DNA of 42,993 nucleotides from a bacterium (GCA_024229275.1 JAAESQ010000913.1:1-42993), one strand, 5' to 3'; shown: positions 18,658 through 27,289, counted from the first letter of the stretch. Made by a program: numbers and translations. Notes: generated by a model from the letters alone, not told the origin.

Positions 18658-19656
18658 TTACTGAGTAGCCTGTTCGATACTCTCGATTGCCGGCACCGGC
18701 CCCAGAGCGACCAAGACATCTCCGGCGTGCATAACTGCATCGGGGCCGGGATTGAAGGTGCTCTCATCGCCCCGTTTAAGGGCTACTACAATGATGCCGA
18801 AGCGCTGCCGTACCTCAGCGCTAGCGAGAGTTTTTCCAACCAGATCGCTGTCTGGATGGACGACGACCTCCGCAAGTTCCAGCTCCATAGTGGTTCCCGG
18901 AACGGAAGCTTCAATGAAATCCATGACCGTCGGTTTGATGGCGGTGAAGGCGAGACGAACGCCGCCTATGCGATATGGATTGATGACTTTGTCGGCCCCG
19001 GCCAGACGAAGCCGTTCCTCGGCTTCTTCCTCCACGGCTCGAGCGATGATGCTGATTTCTGGCTGCAACTGGCGAGCGAGAAGAATCGAAAAGACATTGT
19101 GTGCATCGTCAGCGAGACACGCGATCATGGTTCGCGCAGATTGAACTCGTGCAGCCTGAAGAACGGCGTTCAGAGTTGCGTCTCCCTGTACGACAGGGAT
19201 ACGGCGCTCCTCCAACTCATGACAGTTCTGTGCGTCGGCTTCCACTACAACGAAGGAAACCTTTCTTTGCTGCAGTACGTCGACGACTGCTCGTCCCATG
19301 CGGCCATGCCCGCAGACAACAACGTGATTCTTGATTCTCCTGATCATCGACAAGTCCCTCCGCAATCCAACCATGCGACGGAGATCGGTTTCGAGCAGCA
19401 TTCGGGCAAGTGAACTACCAATCAGAAGGATGACTCCAATACCTCCGAATGCCATGAGGATCGTGAAGAGCCTGCCCGCGTCAGACAATGGGAAGACCTC
19501 ACGAAAACCAATGGTCGTGACGGTTATCGTAGTCATGTAGAGAGCATCGAGAACACCCATGCCCTCGATGAGCATGTATCCGATCGTACCAATCATCATG
19601 ATTGCAATAACAGCGAGCACACTTCTGCCGATGACCCGCATTCGTGAAAGAGCCAT
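18658..19656 (-). CDS. Two-TM potassium channel with RCK (TrkA-N/TrkA-C) domains
   Basis: A 332-residue MthK-like channel subunit. TM1 is about residues 12-30, a pore helix and filter follow (residues 39-54), and TM2 is about 63-83. An RCK/TrkA-N Rossmann domain begins at HVVVCGHGRMGRAV (111-124), and TrkA-C lies near 235-325. The filter reads TVTTIGFREV, with GFRE in place of the usual GYGD; the TTIG part is kept. Such channels let K+ cross the inner membrane under nucleotide or Ca2+ control by the RCK ring. It is convergent with the asparaginase-like gene and divergent from queF. Confidence 0.88.
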   Translation of the reverse strand: MALSRMRVIGRSVLAVIAIMMIGTIGYMLIEGMGVLDALYMTTITVTTIGFREVFPLSDAGRLFTILMAFGGIGVILLIGSSLARMLLETDLRRMVGLRRDLSMIRRIKNHVVVCGHGRMGRAVVDVLQQRKVSFVVVEADAQNCHELEERRIPVVQGDATLNAVLQAARVQSARTMIACLADDAHNVFSILLARQLQPEISIIARAVEEEAEERLRLAGADKVINPYRIGGVRLAFTAIKPTVMDFIEASVPGTTMELELAEVVVHPDSDLVGKTLASAEVRQRFGIIVVALKRGDESTFNPGPDAVMHAGDVLVALGPVPAIESIEQATQ

Positions 19657-19730
19657 GCAAGTATCCTATCCTGTTCGATGCACTGTCGTGCTAGGAAATC
19701 GACGGTCACGTTCTTGCGTTTTGTGTTGAG

Positions 19731-19746
19731 TCAGGATTATTCCTGA
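19731..19746. promoter_or_regulatory. Short perfect inverted repeat before queF
   Basis: TCAGGA-TTAT-TCCTGA lies eight bases before the GGAGG site of queF. It could be a small operator or an RNA hairpin near the ribosome-binding site. No preQ1 riboswitch consensus was found around it. Confidence 0.3.
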
Positions 19747-19761
19747 GCTACGGAGGTCAAG

Positions 19762-20160
19762 ATGGTTGAAGCAGAAGGTCGCTTATTCGAGTTTTCCTCT
19801 CCAGATGCGCTTACACCAGATGTGCTGGAGACTTTTCCCTACGAGTATGCGGGAAACGACGCTGAAGTCGAGATCGCTACTGACGAATTTACAACCGTGT
19901 GCCCTTACTCGGGTCTTCCGGACTTCGGGACACTTACGGTGCGCTACATTCCTCGCGATGTTTGTGTCGAACTCAAATCGTACAAATACTATCTGACGAG
20001 CTTCCGAAGTGTAGGCATTTACCAAGAACATGCGGCGAGTCGGATCCTTGAGGATCTCTCTGTTTGTGTTGATCCAAAGTGGATGGAAGTTGTGCTTGAC
20101 TATGGGCTGCGAGGCGGTATCCACACCGTAGTGAAGGTCGAGAAAGGTGAACGACGCTGA
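19762..20160 (+). CDS. queF: NADPH-dependent 7-cyano-7-deazaguanine reductase
   Basis: A 132-residue single-domain (YkvM-type) QueF. It reduces the nitrile preQ0 to the amine preQ1 for queuosine in tRNA. The catalytic cysteine is in TTVCPYSGLPDFG (Cys47, Asp54), followed by CVELKSYKYYLTSFRS and a conserved His near residue 90 (YQEH). The length is normal for the short subfamily. A GGAGG site stands seven bases before the ATG. It is alone on the plus strand, and no other queuosine gene is near. Confidence 0.93.
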   Translation: MVEAEGRLFEFSSPDALTPDVLETFPYEYAGNDAEVEIATDEFTTVCPYSGLPDFGTLTVRYIPRDVCVELKSYKYYLTSFRSVGIYQEHAASRILEDLSVCVDPKWMEVVLDYGLRGGIHTVVKVEKGERR

Positions 20161-20186
20161 TAAGTCAATAACTTTGGATGGAAGCG

Positions 20187-21095
20187 TCAGACCGATTCTC
20201 CGTTAGTCGTGCTCCGGTTGAACCAAACCTTAGTAGAGCTTGCCACTAAGATCACAGCACCTCCGATGAGAGCCCACGCCCCAGGATGCTCCGAGTGAAT
20301 CAGCCAAGCCCAGAGTGGATTGAGAACGGGCTCAGCCAGTAGCAGCAGCGAGGCTTCGAAGGCGGGGACGCGCCGCATGCTTCGTGTGACAAGGACGTAC
20401 GCCAGGCCGATCTGGAATACTCCGAGGTAAAGCACGATCGACCAGTCAGTCATGCTCGGAGCTTTCATGGGAAAGATGAACGGGCTGCATGCCAGAAACG
20501 CCATGAGATTCCCACACACTACCGCTGCGGCACTGTCGTTATTCTGGCTACCGCCACTGCGTCCCAACCAGCGAAGACCGAGGAGTGTGAGCGCCCAAAC
20601 GACTCCAACCACCACACCGATCAAGTTACCCAATCCAGGATTGGGTGCGGTGTGAGCTGGTGGCGGCGAACTGACAAAGAAGAATGCCATTCCAATGAAC
20701 ACTGCGGCACCGAAAACTATGTCTCGTCGAAAGAGCTTTTCGCGCAGAAGCAGCGGTCCGAGAACAACAATGTAAAGAGGCGCCGCGGATTGGAGGAAGA
20801 TGGCATTTGCCGCAGTAGTCAGCCGGTTGGCCACGACGTAAAGCGCCAAGGTCGCGGCGTAGGCCCCGGCTACTGGGAGCATTCTGAGCGACCATCTCTT
20901 TCTGCACTGTGGTAGCAGGATGAAGAGGACGAAAGCAGCAGTCAACGATCGGCAACCGGCAAGCTGCCAGCTCGTCATGCTGGAGGCTTTTACTGCTGCT
21001 CCTCCGGTGGAGAAGAGAGCCGCCGCCGCGAGAAGCATAAGCCTATCGGTCGCACGGGAAGATGCCAGCTTGAAACACACGCTCATTCCTGTCAT
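20187..21095 (-). CDS. EamA/DMT-superfamily transporter
   Basis: A 302-residue membrane protein with about ten hydrophobic segments arranged as two EamA repeats: the first from LMLLAAAALFSTGGAAVKASS, the second from GLGNLIGVVVGVVWALTLLGLR. It has the repeat-end signatures ANAIFLQSAAPLY and AEPVLNPLWAWLIHSE. These proteins move small metabolites such as amino acids across the inner membrane; the substrate is unknown. An in-frame extension of 53 codons upstream would overlap the pyr leader and lacks family character, so the ATG at 21095 was used (ATG 21086 is also possible). It is divergent from pyrR. Confidence 0.85.
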   Translation of the reverse strand: MTGMSVCFKLASSRATDRLMLLAAAALFSTGGAAVKASSMTSWQLAGCRSLTAAFVLFILLPQCRKRWSLRMLPVAGAYAATLALYVVANRLTTAANAIFLQSAAPLYIVVLGPLLLREKLFRRDIVFGAAVFIGMAFFFVSSPPPAHTAPNPGLGNLIGVVVGVVWALTLLGLRWLGRSGGSQNNDSAAAVVCGNLMAFLACSPFIFPMKAPSMTDWSIVLYLGVFQIGLAYVLVTRSMRRVPAFEASLLLLAEPVLNPLWAWLIHSEHPGAWALIGGAVILVASSTKVWFNRSTTNGESV

Positions 21096-21206
21096 CTTAC
21101 AGACGATTCTCGGTCCTGCCGAATGGCGTAATTTTGTGCGAGCGACCGCCGCCTGTGATAGCATTCCGTTGATGGCCGTGACGACACGGAGACCAAGCTG
21201 AAACCA

Positions 21207-21230
21207 ATCCCTGTTGGGATCTTTTTTTTT
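21207..21230 (+). terminator. Leader terminator before pyrR (probable pyrimidine attenuator)
   Basis: ATCCC-TGTT-GGGAT is followed at once by C and nine T residues, an intrinsic terminator located in the leader, 24 bases before the pyrR start. The flanking CCAA (21204-21207) can pair instead with TTGG (21214-21217), so two exclusive folds exist. A further hairpin, CCGTG-ACGA-CACGG, lies at 21176-21189. PyrR in many bacteria binds its mRNA leader when uridine nucleotides are high and promotes termination, which this layout fits. The canonical PyrR-binding loop was not clearly found. Confidence 0.65.
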
Positions 21231-21254
21231 GCCCGTCTGACGAGGGGGAGGCAA

Positions 21255-21830
21255 GTGACACCACTAGCCCGCAACGGAAACGGCACGCCGATTCTCGACG
21301 CCGCAGCGATGGAACGTACGATCTCCAGAATGGTGGCGGAAATCCTCGAACGAGACCCGGACCGCGAGCTCATGCTGGTTGGCATCCACACCCGTGGGAT
21401 ACCACTTGCTGAGCGCTTGGCGGAGCACGTGAAGGAAGCAACAGGGCGCGAGGTCGAGGTCGGTAGACTCGATATCACTCTCTACCGCGACGATGTGGGC
21501 CCTTGGCGTCCCGCCCATAGCCAGCCCCTTCTCAAGAAGACGGTCCTACCAAGCTCAATCGAAGGGATGATCATCTATCTTGTGGACGACGTTCTCTATA
21601 CCGGTCGGACCATTCGGGCCGCATTGGATGCCCTGGCCGACTACGGAAGACCTCGCGGAGTACGGCTAGCGGTTTTGGTCGATCGAGGCCATCGAGAGCT
21701 GCCAATCTCGGCAGATGTCGTCGGAAAAGTGCTCGTCACCGACCGTGACGAAGACGTCCAGGTTCGGCTGCGCGAGATCGACGGAGTCGATGGCGTCTGG
21801 ATTGGAAAGGAGGGTGGAGATGGCAACTGA
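21255..21830 (+). CDS. pyrR: PyrR, bifunctional pyr operon regulator / uracil phosphoribosyltransferase
   Basis: A 191-residue type I phosphoribosyltransferase of the PyrR family. It shows [27 protein letters not shown], the PRPP loop [18 protein letters not shown] and [18 protein letters not shown]. It senses UMP/UTP and acts on the leader RNA. The GTG start has an excellent GAGGGGGAG site and lies just after the leader terminator, so the gene lies under its own attenuator. The pyrB start overlaps its end by 11 bases. Confidence 0.93.
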   Translation: MTPLARNGNGTPILDAAAMERTISRMVAEILERDPDRELMLVGIHTRGIPLAERLAEHVKEATGREVEVGRLDITLYRDDVGPWRPAHSQPLLKKTVLPSSIEGMIIYLVDDVLYTGRTIRAALDALADYGRPRGVRLAVLVDRGHRELPISADVVGKVLVTDRDEDVQVRLREIDGVDGVWIGKEGGDGN

Positions 21831-22779
21831 TTCCGCCGCTCGTCTGAACGGCAAGGACGTTGTCGGGATCGCGCCACTGTCACCAAGCGAGATTCAGCTC
21901 ATTCTCGATACTGCTGAGGAGCTCCTAGAAGTTGCACGGCGACCGATAAAAAAGGTTCCGACTCTACGAGGAATGACGGTCGTCAACTTGTTCATGGAGC
22001 CCTCAACACGAACTCGATTCTCGTTTGAGGTAGCGGAGAAGCGCCTATCCGCGGATACCCTGAACTTCTCGGCAAGCGCATCTTCTGTGACAAAGGGCGA
22101 GACTCTTTTCGACACAGCGCGAAACCTGATGGCGATGTCACCGGACTTCATTGTTATTCGTCATCCGAACACCGGGGCACCGCATCGGTTAGCGAAAGAA
22201 GTGTCCGCGTCGATCATCAACGCGGGAGATGGAATTAACGAGCACCCTACCCAGGCACTTCTCGATGCGTTCACCATGCGCCAACGCTTCAAGAGCCTCG
22301 ACGGGCTGAAGGTCGTGGTGGCCGGAGACATCCGACACTCCCGTGTCGCGAGGTCAAACATTTACCTGCTGAACAAGATGGGGGCGGAAGTCCGTTGTGC
22401 TGCTCCAGCATCTCTGCTCCCCCTAGAGCTGGAGAAGCTGGGCGTTGTGCCGCATCTGAGACTTGAACCCGCGCTCGAGGGTGCCGATGTCGTGATGATG
22501 CTGAGGATTCAACAGGAGCGCCAGGGCCAGTCCAACATACCAACCTTGCGCGAGTACTACGATTTCTTCGCTCTGACGCCCGAACGGTTGAAATTTGCGA
22601 ACCAAAACGCTTTGGTCATGCATCCTGGTCCGATGAATCGCGGAGTTGAGATCGACTCCGCGGTGGCTGATGGCGAACAGTCTGTGATCCTTGAGCAGGT
22701 CACAAACGGCGTGGCGATCCGCATGGCGATTCTGTATCTGTTGGCTGGAGGTCGGAGTGAGTTCCCTTCTGATTCGTAA
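21820..22779 (+). CDS. pyrB: Aspartate carbamoyltransferase catalytic subunit
   Basis: A 319-residue ATCase catalytic chain that makes carbamoyl-aspartate, the committed pyrimidine step. Motifs are [15 protein letters not shown] (carbamoyl phosphate binding), [66 protein letters not shown] and [13 protein letters not shown]. No pyrI regulatory gene follows. The start at 21820 has a strong AAGGAGGGTGGAG site inside pyrR and overlaps it by 11 bases. The next gene, a dihydroorotase-like protein, overlaps its end by 23 bases, so equal amounts of both are likely, as in class A ATCases that need a DHOase-like partner. Confidence 0.95.
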   Translation: MATDSAARLNGKDVVGIAPLSPSEIQLILDTAEELLEVARRPIKKVPTLRGMTVVNLFMEPSTRTRFSFEVAEKRLSADTLNFSASASSVTKGETLFDTARNLMAMSPDFIVIRHPNTGAPHRLAKEVSASIINAGDGINEHPTQALLDAFTMRQRFKSLDGLKVVVAGDIRHSRVARSNIYLLNKMGAEVRCAAPASLLPLELEKLGVVPHLRLEPALEGADVVMMLRIQQERQGQSNIPTLREYYDFFALTPERLKFANQNALVMHPGPMNRGVEIDSAVADGEQSVILEQVTNGVAIRMAILYLLAGGRSEFPSDS

Positions 22780-24061
22780 TGGGCGAGTAGTCGATCCCAA
22801 GCAGCGGCTTGACCAAGGCATGGATCTACTGATCGAGGATGGCTTCGTCGCCAAGCTGAATGAACGTATCGAAGTGCCGAGCAGTGTGCCGACGATTGAA
22901 GCATCCAGTCTTGTCGTGGCGCCAGGATTCATTGACCTTGAAGTTCGGTTAGGCGAGCCAGGGTTCGAATATCGGGAAACGATAGAGACCGGTGTGCGCG
23001 CTGCGGTTGCCGGCGGTTTCACCGCCATCTGCTCAAGTCCGGAGACTGACCCGGTCAATGACGAGCCTTCACTCACCCGTTTCATCGCCGAGCGCGGAAG
23101 CGAGATAGGATTGGCGCGCGTCTTCCCGATCGGTGCCGTCAGCAAAGGATGCAAGGGCCTCGAACTCGCAGAGATGGGCGAAATGCAGAAAGAGGGCGCG
23201 GTCGCGTGCTCGGATGGAACGAGTGCAATCCAGGATGCTCAGTTGATGAGAAGGGCACTCGAGTATTCCAGAAGTTTTGATCTACCTATTGCTGTTCATC
23301 CGATGGATGAATCCCTATCCCAAGGGGGAAGCGTTCACGAAGGCGAAGTCTCGACACGCATTGGCTTGCGTGGCATCCCTGCTGTCGCCGAAGAAGTCAT
23401 GGTCTCACGAGATATTCTGTTGGCTGATCTTACCAAGGGTCGGTTGCACTTGAATCGAATCTCGACGAGAGGCAGCATCGGTCTCATCAGCAGAGCAAAG
23501 CAAAGAGGGATCGGCGTGACCTGTGGTGTGACTCATCATCACCTCGCGCTCACCGACCAAGATGTTGCTGAATCGACCTATCATCCAAACTGGAAGATGG
23601 CGCCTCCATTACGTACAAAAGATGACGTAGAAGCGGTTCACCAAGGTATTTATGACGGCACTGTCGATGTGATCTCGAGCTACCACTGCCCGCGCCATCG
23701 TGATGAAACCGACATGGATTTTTCAGCTGCGCCAGCAGGAGCCGTTGGTCTCGAGACGGTCGTAAGTCTGTGCTTGGATCGATTGGTGCACGGACGCATC
23801 GTCGGATTGAGCCAGCTCATACGATTGTTGTCCACCTCGCCGGCACAGATCTTCGACCTACCTGGTGGTGACCTCCGAGTAGGATCACCAGCGGACATCA
23901 CCGTTCTCGACCTGAGAAAGCGAACGACAGTCGAAATCGAGAGATTCGCATCCAAGGCGCACAACACACCGTTGGCCGGACAAACCTTCAAAGGGGCGGT
24001 TGCGATGACGATCATCGGCGGAAACGTGGTCTATTCTGCCGCTGGCTCAAAACTCCCATAG
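22757..24061 (+). CDS. pyrC': PyrC', dihydroorotase homologue without active-site residues
   Basis: A 434-residue protein that is a full-length class I dihydroorotase in architecture ([59 protein letters not shown]-type ending). The key residues are changed: the HxH metal pair is E62-V-R64, the later histidine site reads LHLNRIST with Arg for the second His, and the catalytic Asp of TDHAPH is Tyr (SSYHCPRH, Tyr309). D153 and H181 remain. This is the pattern of the non-catalytic PyrC' known from Pseudomonas, which holds ATCase together. The GTG start lies inside pyrB, next to GGAGGTCGGA. An active dihydroorotase must be elsewhere in the genome. A structural role in ATCase is an inference from the operon. 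Confidence 0.85.
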   Translation: MSSLLIRNGRVVDPKQRLDQGMDLLIEDGFVAKLNERIEVPSSVPTIEASSLVVAPGFIDLEVRLGEPGFEYRETIETGVRAAVAGGFTAICSSPETDPVNDEPSLTRFIAERGSEIGLARVFPIGAVSKGCKGLELAEMGEMQKEGAVACSDGTSAIQDAQLMRRALEYSRSFDLPIAVHPMDESLSQGGSVHEGEVSTRIGLRGIPAVAEEVMVSRDILLADLTKGRLHLNRISTRGSIGLISRAKQRGIGVTCGVTHHHLALTDQDVAESTYHPNWKMAPPLRTKDDVEAVHQGIYDGTVDVISSYHCPRHRDETDMDFSAAPAGAVGLETVVSLCLDRLVHGRIVGLSQLIRLLSTSPAQIFDLPGGDLRVGSPADITVLDLRKRTTVEIERFASKAHNTPLAGQTFKGAVAMTIIGGNVVYSAAGSKLP

Positions 24062-24145
24062 AGCGCGTTCCTGACTCTGTGCTGTGATATGCTTCGCGCC
24101 CCGTGTTGGGGCCTCCCACGCGGAGCACAGCCAGCGAGGCCGAAA

Positions 24146-25987
24146 ATGACTGAAAATTCCAGCGAATTCAATGATTTTGAACAGGCTCTCAGCGAGAGTC
24201 TGGCGGCGAAAGAGATGCGTGTCGGCGATCTGATGACCGGATCGATCGTAGCCGTTCATGGTGACGTCGCATTGGTCGATGTCGGCGGCAAGTCTGAGGC
24301 CGTACTTGAACGACAAGAGCTTGACGACCTTGGCACCGGCGATCCAGTCGAAGTCGTAGTTGTTGCTGTCGGTGAAGAGATCAAAGTCTCCCGAAGGTTG
24401 GCCGTGGAACGCAAACTCCAAGGAGAACTTGCTGAGGCGGCTGAATCAGGCACTCCGATGGAAGGCAAGGTTGCCGGTCGCAGAAAAGGCGGTTTCGATG
24501 TGACGATTGGAGGGGTCAGAGGTTTCTGCCCTGTTTCTCACATTGAAGAAGGACGAACGGAGGATTTGGACGAGCATCTCGGCCAGACATATCTGTTCAA
24601 AATCCTCGAGTTTGATTTCGACGGCCGCAAGTTGGTCGTCTCTCGAGCCAAGTATCTCCGCGAAGAGAGAGAACGTCTCAGAGCGGAAGCATGGAGCACC
24701 CTCACCGCAGGGACAGAACTCGAGGGAACCGTCCGATCAATCACGAATTTCGGGGCGTTTGTGGACCTCGGTGGTGTTGACGGTCTCGTGCATGTGACCG
24801 AGTTGAGTCACCGCCGCATCGGGCATCCGAGAGATGTTCTGACAACAGGCGAATCGGTCAAGGTCAAAATACTTGAGCTTGACCAGCAGAGGGACCGGAT
24901 CTCACTCAGCATCAAGGCTCTTCAAGAGAATCCTTGGGACAAGGCGAGCGAAGAATTTCCGAGAGGTGGAAGTTTCTCCGGCAAAATTGTTCGCAAAGCT
25001 GATTTTGGTGCGTTTGTCGAACTCACCCCTGGTGTTGAAGGACTCCTTCACGTCAGCCAACTTCCTCCCGGCATGGAACTCAACGCCCCGGAACTCGAAG
25101 TAGGCGAACAACTCGATGGTTGGATTCGTGAGGTTGACGCTTCCAGCCAACGCGTCGGGCTGACCCTGAGGCCGCTTCCGGACCGGGATCCTTGGGAGCG
25201 GATCGAAATGCGCTACCAGGAAGGTTCAACCGTCGAGGGAGTGGTTGAAAACGGCGCCGATTTCGGTGTTTTCATTGAGCTTGAGCCAGGTGTCAGCGCA
25301 CTCGTTCCCGCATCCGAGATCAGCGAGAAGCGTACCGAAGATCCGCGCTCGGCGTTCCGTCCGGGAGAGCGTATCTCGGCAAAAGTCATGTCTGTAGACA
25401 CCCAACGCAAACGGATCAGCCTTTCGGTAAAAGCCCAAAAGCGAGACCAAGAGCGAAAAGAATACCAACGCCATATGGACACCGGCAGCGAAGAAACCTC
25501 CCTAACTGGTTTTGGCGCCCAGCTCGTGGCGGCTCTTGGTTCTCCCAAAAAGGATCCAGCTGCGAAGGCCCCAGAGCCAGAGAAGAAGAAACCGGCCGCA
25601 AAGAAGAAGGCTGCAGCAACGAAGAAGGCCACCGCGGCGAAGAAGAAAGAACCGGCTGAGAAAAAGAAGGCCGCGACCACCAAGAAAACAGCCGCGAAGA
25701 AGCCGGCTGCCAAGAAAGAAACTGCTGAGAAGAAGTCGGCAGCGAAAAAAGCTGCAACCAAGAAACCGGCGGCCAAAAAGGAAGCGGCTGAGAAGAAACC
25801 CGCTGCCAAGAAGACTGCCGCTGCGAAGAAGGTGCCGGCCAAGAAAGAAACCGCTGAAAAGAAGCCAGCGGCGAAAAAGGCAACAACCAAGAAGGCTGCA
25901 CCTCCGAAGAAGACTACTACTGCGAAGAAGCCGGCTGCTAGGAAGACTACTGCAGCCAAGAAAAAGGCCGACTCGGAAGAGAAGTAG
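24146..25987 (+). CDS. rpsA: 30S ribosomal protein S1 with lysine/alanine-rich tail
   Basis: A 613-residue protein with five S1 RNA-binding domains (about residues 24-80, 100-168, 186-255, 272-340, 355-425), for example GAFVDLGGVDGLVHVTELSH and GAFVELTPGVEGLLHVSQL. E. coli S1 has six. From about residue 465 the last ~150 residues are almost only Lys, Ala, Pro, Thr and Glu in irregular repeats (PAAKK, ETAEKK), like histone H1 or mycobacterial-type basic tails. The tail could add general nucleic-acid binding; this is an inference. The ATG at 24146 follows a GAGG site; an in-frame ATG at 24089 adds 19 atypical residues. A strong terminator follows. Confidence 0.9.
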   Translation: MTENSSEFNDFEQALSESLAAKEMRVGDLMTGSIVAVHGDVALVDVGGKSEAVLERQELDDLGTGDPVEVVVVAVGEEIKVSRRLAVERKLQGELAEAAESGTPMEGKVAGRRKGGFDVTIGGVRGFCPVSHIEEGRTEDLDEHLGQTYLFKILEFDFDGRKLVVSRAKYLREERERLRAEAWSTLTAGTELEGTVRSITNFGAFVDLGGVDGLVHVTELSHRRIGHPRDVLTTGESVKVKILELDQQRDRISLSIKALQENPWDKASEEFPRGGSFSGKIVRKADFGAFVELTPGVEGLLHVSQLPPGMELNAPELEVGEQLDGWIREVDASSQRVGLTLRPLPDRDPWERIEMRYQEGSTVEGVVENGADFGVFIELEPGVSALVPASEISEKRTEDPRSAFRPGERISAKVMSVDTQRKRISLSVKAQKRDQERKEYQRHMDTGSEETSLTGFGAQLVAALGSPKKDPAAKAPEPEKKKPAAKKKAAATKKATAAKKKEPAEKKKAATTKKTAAKKPAAKKETAEKKSAAKKAATKKPAAKKEAAEKKPAAKKTAAAKKVPAKKETAEKKPAAKKATTKKAAPPKKTTTAKKPAARKTTAAKKKADSEEK

Positions 25988-26010
25988 CCCCGCAAGACAT
26001 GAGATTTCAA

Positions 26011-26035
26011 GGCCCGGCGGCACGCCGGGCCTTTT
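26011..26035 (+). terminator. Intrinsic terminator after rpsA
   Basis: GGCCCGGCG-GCA-CGCCGGGCC is a perfect 9-base-pair stem followed by TTTT, 24 bases after the S1 stop codon. Confidence 0.9.
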
Positions 26036-26203
26036 CATGTCTAGCGAGCTGCTCTTCTCCGATCACGGAACGACGATCGAGTTGCTAGAGTTGATGAGAG
26101 AGGTTAATCAGCTTGATGGATAGAAGGTGTTCGCCTAGTACTTGATTGCGAACCATTGGAATCCTGGTACCTTGCACCGAAGCGACCAAGTGAGGTAGTC
26201 GAC

Positions 26204-26800
26204 TTGAAACTGAAGCATCCGATAGATCTGAGTTATTTGATTCTGCTTGTTCTCTCCATAGGGATGGTGTCGTGCAGCATACGTGTACAGGTCCAAGAAA
26301 GCTGGGAGCCGGTGAAGTTGCTCGCTGGCACGGATGGAGGCTTTCAGGTGCTAAAGAGGTACACACATGAATCTGGATCAACTGAATGGGTACCTGACTA
26401 TTCCAAGTTTCGAGTTCTTTTCCCTGATGGTTCAACCGCTAGCTATTGGCCAAGCGAATTGGATTCTCCTGTTTGGTTTTGGGTCGTTGGGGGGCATCTC
26501 TTCTCTGAATTCAATGCTATTGACCTAAAGGATGAGCAGCATCACAAACTGGTCTTGCGTATAGATAAGGGTGGAGATGTTGAGAGCTGTGCGGACATTT
26601 CAGAGTATTTCTATTCAGCTGGTTTTCTGGAGTTTCACAGAGTCGGCAATGAAGGTACTTCCGTTGTTTACATCAAACACGAAGGAGACTCACCACTAGA
26701 GATCTTGGTAGACCTCTCAAGGTGTTCACCTGTCGATTTATTCTCAGAAGAGAGACGCTCCAAAGTGGCTGAATGGCAACTGGAGAGTGCTTATAGATAG
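26204..26800 (+). CDS. Putative lipoprotein of unknown function
   Basis: A 198-residue protein with no recognised family. With the TTG start at 26204 it begins MKLKHP followed by a hydrophobic stretch and MVSC, a plausible lipobox, so it may be a lipoprotein. GTGAGG stands about eight bases before the TTG, while an in-frame ATG at 26156 adds 16 residues that spoil the signal peptide. The mature part is rich in beta-prone, aromatic segments (VWFWVVGGHLFSEF). Codon use is more A/T-rich than the surrounding genes, which may indicate transfer. No neighbour gives a role. Confidence 0.6.
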   Translation: MKLKHPIDLSYLILLVLSIGMVSCSIRVQVQESWEPVKLLAGTDGGFQVLKRYTHESGSTEWVPDYSKFRVLFPDGSTASYWPSELDSPVWFWVVGGHLFSEFNAIDLKDEQHHKLVLRIDKGGDVESCADISEYFYSAGFLEFHRVGNEGTSVVYIKHEGDSPLEILVDLSRCSPVDLFSEERRSKVAEWQLESAYR

Positions 26801-27043
26801 CATAGGTGCCTTATGCGCATCGGCGCCGGGTACCGAAATTCCAAGATCCTACGAAGACGGCACGTCAGCTCGAGGCCAGGTTCCGCGAACTGTGTTGGAG
26901 ACGGGCATTCGCCAGGGAACTGCCATCTCCCATAGATCAAACCGTGATGGCGGGGTATTTCAAGTAGCCACGTTCCTTCTACAGAACCCAAAGCCCGAGA
27001 TATTCCTCACGGTTCGTTACGAGGGCGTTGAAGAGGTGTGAGA
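26801..27043. other. Intergenic stretch without a supportable gene
   Basis: No convincing reading frame is present. An 84-codon plus-strand frame from 26787 overlaps the lipoprotein end, lacks a binding site and reads like random sequence. The segment ends at the long hairpin element of 27044-27121 and may be the rest of a decayed insertion. Confidence 0.5.
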
Positions 27044-27121
27044 TGTCGTGTTTTCTGCTCGGCGAGCGACGGAGGCGTAGCCGGGCTACGTTGAGGAGAG
27101 CGCCGAGCAGAAAACGCGGCA
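27044..27121 (+). repeat. Long hairpin element (21-bp arms, inner 6-bp hairpin)
   Basis: The arms 27044-27064 and 27101-27121 (core TTTTCTGCTCGGCG and CGCCGAGCAGAAAA) pair over 21 positions, with two G-U pairs if read on the plus strand. A second perfect hairpin, CGTAGC-CGG-GCTACG (27076-27090), stands in the loop, flanked by GA-rich arms. There is no T-run, so it is not a standard terminator. The shape fits a dispersed REP-like element or a small RNA. No second copy was found in the window. Confidence 0.6.
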
Positions 27122-27175
27122 GATCGCGCCTATTCGACGTCCGCAGTAGAAATGTGAGGGATATCTCTGGCTGAC

Positions 27176-27250
27176 TGGAGGCGACGGGCGGATTCGAACC
27201 GCCGAATGAGGGCTTTGCAGGCCCCTGCCTTACCACTTGGCCACGTCGCC
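27176..27250 (-). tRNA. tRNA-Cys (GCA)
   Basis: On the minus strand a full cloverleaf runs from GGCGACG to CGTCGCC, with anticodon loop CTGCAAA (anticodon GCA) and T-arm GGTTCGAATCC. The discriminator base is T, as required for tRNA-Cys, followed by an encoded CCA (27178-27176). It has its own promoter. Confidence 0.95.
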
Positions 27251-27260
27251 GCGGAGATGA

Positions 27261-27289
27261 ATTCTATGTCAGGTGTGAGCAAGGGTCAA
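27261..27289 (-). promoter_or_regulatory. Promoter of tRNA-Cys
   Basis: On the minus strand TTGACC (27289-27284) and TAGAAT (27266-27261) are separated by 17 bases, ending about eleven bases before the tRNA 5' end. Confidence 0.75.

Noticed and set aside
18643-19413. A 256-codon plus-strand frame
   Set aside because: It runs antisense to the well-supported potassium channel gene and matches no family.
19657-19761. preQ1 riboswitch upstream of queF
   Set aside because: Neither the type I nor type II consensus could be recognised; only a small perfect hairpin is present.
25213-26038. Long minus-strand frames rich in Phe, Leu and Ser opposite the S1 tail
   Set aside because: They are the antisense image of the Lys/Ala-rich repeats of S1; low complexity, no binding site, no independent evidence.
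26787-27041. An 84-codon plus-strand frame after the lipoprotein
   Set aside because: It overlaps the lipoprotein end, has no binding site and reads like random sequence.
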